From Lota lota (lineage: Eukaryota > Chordata > Actinopteri > Gadiformes > Lotidae), in NCBI GenBank assembly GCA_026745465.1, contig JACYXH010000741.1, positions 81,001 through 145,000 of the forward strand: a stretch of 64,000 bases of DNA, given 5' to 3'. The translations under genes were made by a program, and so were the position numbers. How positions within the stretch are numbered: the first letter of the stretch is position 1; each line of letters begins with the position of its first letter. Shown piece after piece: positions 58,347 to 64,000 of the stretch. The notes beneath the pieces are model-generated. The model saw only the letters and a list, made by a program, of their open reading frames with translations. It ran no database searches and had not been told where the DNA came from.

Positions 58347-60189
58347 ATACGCAGGACTGTGTGCCGTTTATATGGGGGTGTATGTGTGCCTCGTGGCCCG
58401 GGTTGGATTTTTGGATGTCTGTAAATGTAGAGGAAAAAGACGAGCTAAAGCTTGTAGGGCTGGCTGTGTGTAACTTGTTTGTACAGGCGGTACACGATGC
58501 AACGTCCCGGTGTTCATGGAGACTTTGTAGGCCTGACGAAACGCTACAGGGATGTTACACAGAGAGGCCCCCTGTCAAAACACAAAGACCCTCTACCACC
58601 TTCGGCCACATCTGGCCCCAACTATATTTTAATTTGCCAAAGTAAAACAAGGATCGCACCTCTGTAAAAGCAAAAACCCCAACCTAGACTTCCCAGGCCG
58701 CCCCCCCGTGGAGCCAGGCCTTCAGACAGTTGGTGAGATGTTATTGCGACTGCCCGAGGTTGGATAGGGAGACGCCTGGGAAAGGCGAAAAGGCTTTCAA
58801 ACCCTGATAGGAGTGTAGCAAACTAGCTTGAGTAAGCAAAGAGAGAGAGAGCTTTATAACCTATTGGGTTCTTACAGTAAACAACGTGCTGGAACACATT
58901 TTTCCACATCTTTTTTTACCAATGGAAGATGGTTAGGTCCATATCTTTCTGTGTATTTAAATTGATAACATTTTATGCTAGTGTTGCAATAATCCGTTTT
59001 CACCAAAATAATCCTTGACCACTGCATTGTAAAAGAAGAATGACCACCGCATCTGCACTCTAACGAGCAAAGAAACCAAAGACATAGATGCAAGAGCCAG
59101 AAAAGTAATGATGACTACGCCATGTTTAGTCTAAAAAGGCTACACTTGCAGATATCTGCATCAAACTTAAATATGTGTGCAATGTACGTAGTCAAGTACT
59201 ACAGAGTTAACAATGGGTAACAATGTCTTGAATGGAAAACAAACAATAAGGAAGTATTAAACCAATCCAGCGCAGTGAGCCAGTGACAGATTTGGACGCG
59301 AGATTGTTCGGAAACTGCATGTTGTCCCAAGTTGGGTAATCTCTCCTTTTACCTTTGGCTCCAATACAGCATGTTAGGAAAAACGACGATCAAGGCGACT
59401 TTGTGACTTCCTGCTGTTTGTCTATGCAGCTTAGACGACAACGAACCCACGTTGAAAGGACAACCGCCGTTTTATACGCAGTACAGTCAACACAACGCGG
59501 CAGTATTTCATAAAGACCACCCCGAACGCAGTGCCTTTTTGGTGTTTTCACCTCGCCATCCGACGTGACAACACACGAGGGGGGGATTGCTGCGACGCGG
59601 TCCGAGCCCTAACAACACGCAGGGGGAAACAATAAGGCTCACTCTTACCGTTTTCAAGTAGATAACCTTTACGGTACTTCGCATCACAAAGGTGTGAACA
59701 CATTAAACACAGGCCAACGTTTTTTGGGCAACAATTGCATGGACTCATAAACGGGGAGACTAATAACTCTCCGCTAGAAGGGAAACAGTTACGTGCAGTT
59801 TAGCGGCTAATCTGGGAAAATGGGTGAGCTCTCGGGGGACTCTTCAAGACCTCTACTTCAAATTCCTTCTCCGATAAACCCGACTGAGAGAGAGCCCGCG
59901 TCGGCGAGCTCCGCGCCACAACGCGCACGCTAGACGCAATTAATTTCAGAAGCTCCAGGTGGACTCACTCTTGTCTTTCTTGGTCTCTGTCGCTGTCCTT
60001 CCTCGTTCTCACTCTTTGCCAACGTGTCCCCGACAAAACGAGAAAAGAAAAAAGATCCCGCGCACGCACCACGAACCCGCACGTAATCGCAACCTATAGC
60101 GATGCGATATTCTAATACGCTGACAGAGGAAGTGACTCTAACCAATTGCATTCCTCCACCCTCTTTCAAGCCCTCCTTTAATTTACCAG
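58347..60189 (-). promoter_or_regulatory. slc7a3 5' region
   Basis: No further coding was found upstream of the ATG at 58346. A GC-rich stretch at about 59,880-60,130 (GAGCTCCGCGCC, CACGTAATCGC) followed by the repeat at 60,190 is the likely promoter and first non-coding exon. The location is inferred only from composition. Confidence 0.3.
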
Positions 60190-60711
60190 TGTTGTAGTAA
60201 ATTAGATAACTGGTGGCTGGCTCGAATAAAAGCTAAGACAAATGGATATCCGTAGTTGATTTATTTCATATGCTGCAGCATATAAAAGAATACACAGTTT
60301 CAAAGGCAACTCCACGCAGAGCAGAGTTGTGGAGAAAAAGCGCCCTGAATAGAGGAGGGAAGCCCTTTTTGTCGAGTGGAGCAAACAACATCTCAGAGAT
60401 ATCACTAGATGGCGCCATTTACCATCTATAACGGGTTCAATGCACAGTTTAAGGCCGGACGTTGTTTGGGAGAGGATGTGCAGTCAAGAACAGACACGTT
60501 GTTGGGGAGAGGAGCTTGCTCAGGAGTTTCTCACATGAGAACACAATGCAGGAATACAGGAAGACAGGCAGCTCTGGGGAGTTAGATAGTTAGAAACACA
60601 GATAGGCCACTATAGTGTGAACATATAACATACAACATAACTTGAACATTTAAACTAATTAGTTTAAGCGAGCTGACCTCGGAATGGGGCCTTAAGTCAT
60701 TTTCCATCACA
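60190..60711 (-). mobile_element. Solo LTR, family A (copy 3)
   Basis: 522 bp in minus orientation, from TGTGATGGAAAATG (plus-strand end 60711) to CTACAACA (60190). It is colinear over its full length with copy 2 at 29,257-29,767. No internal region or clear target duplication. It lies just upstream of the presumed slc7a3 promoter and in the same orientation as that gene. Confidence 0.8.
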
Positions 60712-62363
60712 GTCTGAAACAATAATTGCATCTTATTTTGCTCTAACAATTTGCTAGTGAAAGACAAAACATGTAGGACAGGTAGCAAAGCATGACTGCT
60801 GTCCTGGTTCCGCTTCTGAGCAGATGACTAGAATACTTCTGGAGATGCAATGCAAACGACAAACAAAATCGCGGCTGCACAGAGAAGCCATATTTGGTGT
60901 GTGTTAAAACATGACTGTCAGCTGTTTACAGTGTTGATGTTTGGGTCTGATGTCGGTGTTTCCAAAACCAGGCCATGTTGAATATTACAGCTTGAGATAT
61001 CTCTCAAGTAGTGAGGGGTCGAGTTTGCTTATGTCAAATATGTACGTACCTCTCTGATTTCATGTTGCCCAGTGTCATCGTGAAGTCCTCTGGGAGGAAC
61101 TCCCAAGAGTCTCCGTCTTCAAGTTCTCTTTCCACAGGTCCTGTTTATACACAGCCTGTGTGGTTATGGCACCTGAGCCCTTGTCCTCGCAGTGACTTCA
61201 CCTGCTGTAGGAGCCCACCAACACCATCAGCTGTAGAGCCTGTTGCTGACAGTTGTCGCCTATCCAACAATAAAGCATCGCTTTGTCAGCAGTTTCATCA
61301 TTTTCCCTTCAGGCTAGTCGCGTCGTTTAGTTCCTGTCAGGCCCTAAATAGGGGCCAGGGTAATATGGAAATATGTTTAGTTTGGAGGTACCAAACATTT
61401 GTTTTTTACACAACCGTCAAATCTTTAGTTGTACGAGATATACTTAATAAAATTGAATGCAAAGCAATGCAATGTATTGGCTATTGTAAACCTTTAACGG
61501 CCATAGGTCATGACCCACCTACTAAAACTAAGCCCATCCATGGGAAATCCCATCTGGGTTTATATGGTGATAATATGGTTATCTAGCGATCGATTGTCCG
61601 GTCTCGTTGGTATTATAGCTTTCTCTAGTGGCCTGGACCGGTAACGCAGAAGCTGTTGTTAGGGTAAATCGTCTTAGAAACCCTTGAGGATTCTTTTTAT
61701 TTATTCATTCATATTCTAAGTGTTTTGTCAAAAATGTGTGTGTGTGTGTGTGGTTCAAGGTTAAGTATGTTGGCTTCCTGATATATATATATTCCCCCCT
61801 AGCTGGCGGGTTAATGATCACATGACCAGCGCAGAGGAACGCCGAGGCCGTGTTAATCATTACAGAACCACATGGAGACCGCAGTCCACCGCGAGAGGAC
61901 GACGCCAGCCGATTGGACGGGAAGGTTCCGAATGGAGTCCGATTTTGATTGGTTCAAACGAAAGTTTGAAAAAAAGAAAGCTGGCTTTTGGTTGGTTCCC
62001 ACAAAGGTGTTTTAAGATTGAGGAAACATCCACACTTGTTACTCAGCGTTAAACATATATATTTTAAAAGGAATCCAAAGTATTGTTTTTAAACATGGCT
62101 GAATAAGGATTTCTCCAGACTTCTTGAAATTAAAATTATAAAACCTGCTCTTCAAACATGAACAGAAAGTTAGAAAAACACAAATCCTGACGATTAAACA
62201 ACAAGGCTGGACTAAATCTCTAAACTAAAGCAGGAAGTCTGTCTGCCATTTGAACTTTTCAAAATAAAAGCGGTTGGACTGCAAAATAAAGTAAAATGTC
62301 TGCCAAAACGTTCCTCTCACACAAGAGGAAAACGACAGTTTAGAAAGCAAAGTCTCTCGTCTC
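60712..62363. other. Intergenic between slc7a3 and jag2
   Basis: No confident gene. On the minus strand near 61,060-61,145 a short reading gives GDSWEFLPEDFTMTLGNM, which looks protein-like but is isolated and unrecognised. The distal jag2 3' UTR probably lies here. Confidence 0.4.
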
Positions 62364-63147
62364 CTACTCCACACTCTCTGGTGCTGAGGCGTGGTGGTCT
62401 GGGTGTAGAACCAAACCGACGGAGAGCAGAGCAGTTCCAAGCCCCGCCTTGAAACCCTTGGCGTTGGACGGTTTCACGCCCAGCCCGTTCCACTTTTCCC
62501 CGGCCTCCTCCTGGCCCTCCTGCTGCGCCTCCTGCTCCCATCGCCCCGCCACCTCCTCCTTCTCCGCCCCTCCGTCCTCGGCTCTGTCGCAGGCCCGGTC
62601 CAGCGTGAGCGTGCGTGTCTCGTGGCGGTTCTCCTTGTGGGCGTGGCCGGCGGCGGCCAGCGGCTACAGCTGGTTGTTGATGGTGTGATTGCGGGCCTCC
62701 TGCCGGTCCTTCTTCCTCTTGCGCGTCCACCAGATGCAGACGGCGATGCACACCAGCCACAGCACCCCCGAACACACACACCAGCACCGGGACCAGGTAG
62801 TCTGGGGGGAGGGGAAGAGGGGAGGAGGGGACGGGTGATGATGTGATGCTGGTAGATCTACCCACAATATCTATCCATCACTCTATCATTCTATCCATCC
62901 ATCCATGGACTTATACATATCCTTTTTTTTTATAGATGTAGCTGTGTTTTTCACCTGTATGGTCAGGGGGAGGGGTTAAAGGTTAGGGGCGGGGCTTTGA
63001 CTCACCGACGGGCGTCGTCGTGGTGACGGTCTCCATCTTGACGTCCACCACAGCCAGCATCACGGGGCTGTTGGGCCTCTTAGAGAGAGAGCTGATCAAC
63101 TCACTGGCTGCCTGCTGGATCTGGGCGTGCCCATCCTGCTCAAACGA
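62364..63147 (-). CDS. jag2: Jagged-2-like Notch ligand, last two coding exons
   Basis: Exon 63147-63006 encodes the juxtamembrane segment (QQAASELISSLSKRP, SPVMLAVVDVKMETV). Exon 62801-62364 encodes DYLVPVLVCVF, then VLWLVCIAVCIWWTRKRKK and NNQL. The order VPVL, VLWL, C-WWTRKR and NNQ-PL is that of JAG2. The family is a type I membrane ligand that activates Notch on adjacent cells, and the cytoplasmic tail directs endocytosis. The rest of the gene lies beyond 64,000. Two defects are visible. A G5 run (near 62,770) leaves the transmembrane segment in two frames. An in-frame TAG at 62666-62664 follows NNQL although the frame stays open for about 100 more codons to a TAG at 62366-62364. Confidence 0.8.
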
Positions 63148-63159
63148 CTGGAGAGAGAG

Positions 63160-63180
63160 AGGGAGAGGGAGACAGAGACG

Positions 63181-63227
<47 letters not shown>

Positions 63228-63260
63228 ACAGACGGAGGGAGAGAGAGAGAGAGAGAACAT
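63160..63260. repeat. GA microsatellite at a jag2 acceptor
   Basis: (GA)n with GGGAGAC interruptions, forming the (CT)n pyrimidine tract of the jag2 exon 63147-63006 acceptor. Confidence 0.9.
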
Positions 63261-63284
63261 GAGTGTGTGAACAACAAACATACC

Positions 63285-63440
63285 AGCAGGGGCTGGATTG
63301 CTAGGGCGTTTGAGTCCCAGCCAAAAGGTTCTGGGTTCGATCCCCAATGTCCACAGGCATCCTAGAGCAAGATGACCCCTACCTGCTCCTCAATTCCATG
63401 GATCTGAAGTCCCTCTGGCTAAAAGAGTCTGCTAAATTAT
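63285..63440 (+). mobile_element. tRNA-derived SINE, truncated
   Basis: B box GGGTTCGATCCCCAATGTCC, then AGGCATCCTAGAGCAAGATG and the tail GGCTAAAAGAGTCTGCTAA typical of fish tRNA SINEs. The A-box half is degraded. Confidence 0.7.
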
Positions 63441-64000
63441 CTCATACTGGTCGACATTTCAGTGTTGAGTTCAGTTTGGATGAGTTTGAAAAGGTGGAGA
63501 AAGAGAGAGAGAGAGAGCGCAAGAGACAGACAGCAGGGGAGAAGGTGGAGAAAGACAGGGAGAGAGAGAGGGGAGGGGTGGAGTTAATTGCCTCTCTATC
63601 TCAGCTCCTCCCCTCTCCTCCCCCCAGCCCCCAGGCTCGTCTCCTTGGCAACAGCCCGGTGTGGTTGACAGGTGGCCTAATCCTGTCTGTCAGCACCAAA
63701 TAAATCTCTCTACAGATCCTCTTCTGCCAAAGCAGGTTAGCGTTTATATTAGCCCATGTTAGCATTCAGACATTCAGATTAGCCCAGGTCAGCATTCCCT
63801 GTAGCCCAGGTAAGCATTGAATATTAGTCCAGGTAAATTTTGATATAAAACATGGTTAGCATTTAAATTTGTCTAAATTAGCGTACAGAGAAACCCAAAT
63901 TAGCATTAATGCTAGCCCAGGTTATCATTCAAATTAGTCCAAAATTAGCATACAGATTATGCCATGTTATGTTAACATAACAAACCTATACAGTTCCTAT
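63441..64000. other. Presumed jag2 intron
   Basis: A short GA tract at about 63,500-63,570 and a low-order repeat of TTAGCCCAGGTTAGCATT-like units at about 63,735-63,960. No exon was seen before the window ends. Confidence 0.5.

Noticed and set aside
60202..60405. Small ORF shared with about 570-767
   Set aside because: Both are the same stretch of a family A LTR read in one frame; they are not conserved genes.
61011..61586. 191-codon plus-strand ORF
   Set aside because: No recognisable domain, composition not protein-like in its second half, and no splice or start support.

Overview
The window reads as teleost fish nuclear DNA. Spliced vertebrate genes with consensus GT-AG junctions sit among many microsatellites and minisatellites, tRNA-derived SINEs, hAT DNA transposons and LTR retrotransposons. 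The very high density of short tandem repeats recalls codfish genomes, but that is a weak taxonomic hint. Nothing bacterial, plasmid-like or CRISPR-like was seen.

Layout. 1-6,990: microsatellites, a truncated LTR and a 5.1-kb Ty3/gypsy element with a 5-bp target duplication. 6,991-16,567 (minus): the 3' half of a classical cadherin gene, N-cadherin-like, from EC3 to the catenin-binding tail, with introns swollen by minisatellites. 18,400-23,337 (plus): rad51ap1, a RAD51 cofactor gene, with a coding minisatellite in exon 4. 24,884-28,760 (minus): two weak candidate exons of an unrecognised gene, separated by a deleted BEL/Pao retrotransposon. 29,257-29,767: a second copy of the LTR family seen at 558. 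31,435-40,993 (plus): knl1, the kinetochore scaffold gene, 25 coding exons in one uninterrupted frame (1,413 residues). 41,626-50,802: three hAT-type elements and a nested hAT MITE, plus minisatellites. 51,371-58,346 (minus): slc7a3-like cationic amino acid transporter, 11 coding exons. 60,190-60,711: a third copy of the LTR. 62,364-64,000 (minus): the last two coding exons of a jag2-like Notch ligand, running off the window.

The genes do not form one pathway. rad51ap1 (homologous recombination) and knl1 (spindle checkpoint and microtubule attachment) are both cell-division genes. cadherin and jag2 are cell-surface signalling or adhesion genes, and slc7a3 is a plasma-membrane transporter.

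Two patterns run across the window. First, several genes and the gypsy element carry one-base frame breaks, most of them in short G or C runs, while splice sites and flanking coding remain good; this looks more like consensus error in homopolymers than coordinated gene death. Second, tandem duplications repeatedly sit on exon edges: knl1 near 37,865, rad51ap1 near 18,514 and the slc7a3 exon 4 acceptor. No new biological system was found. The most notable items are these exon-edge repeats, the repeat-rich rad51ap1 and knl1 exons, and the truncated cadherin.
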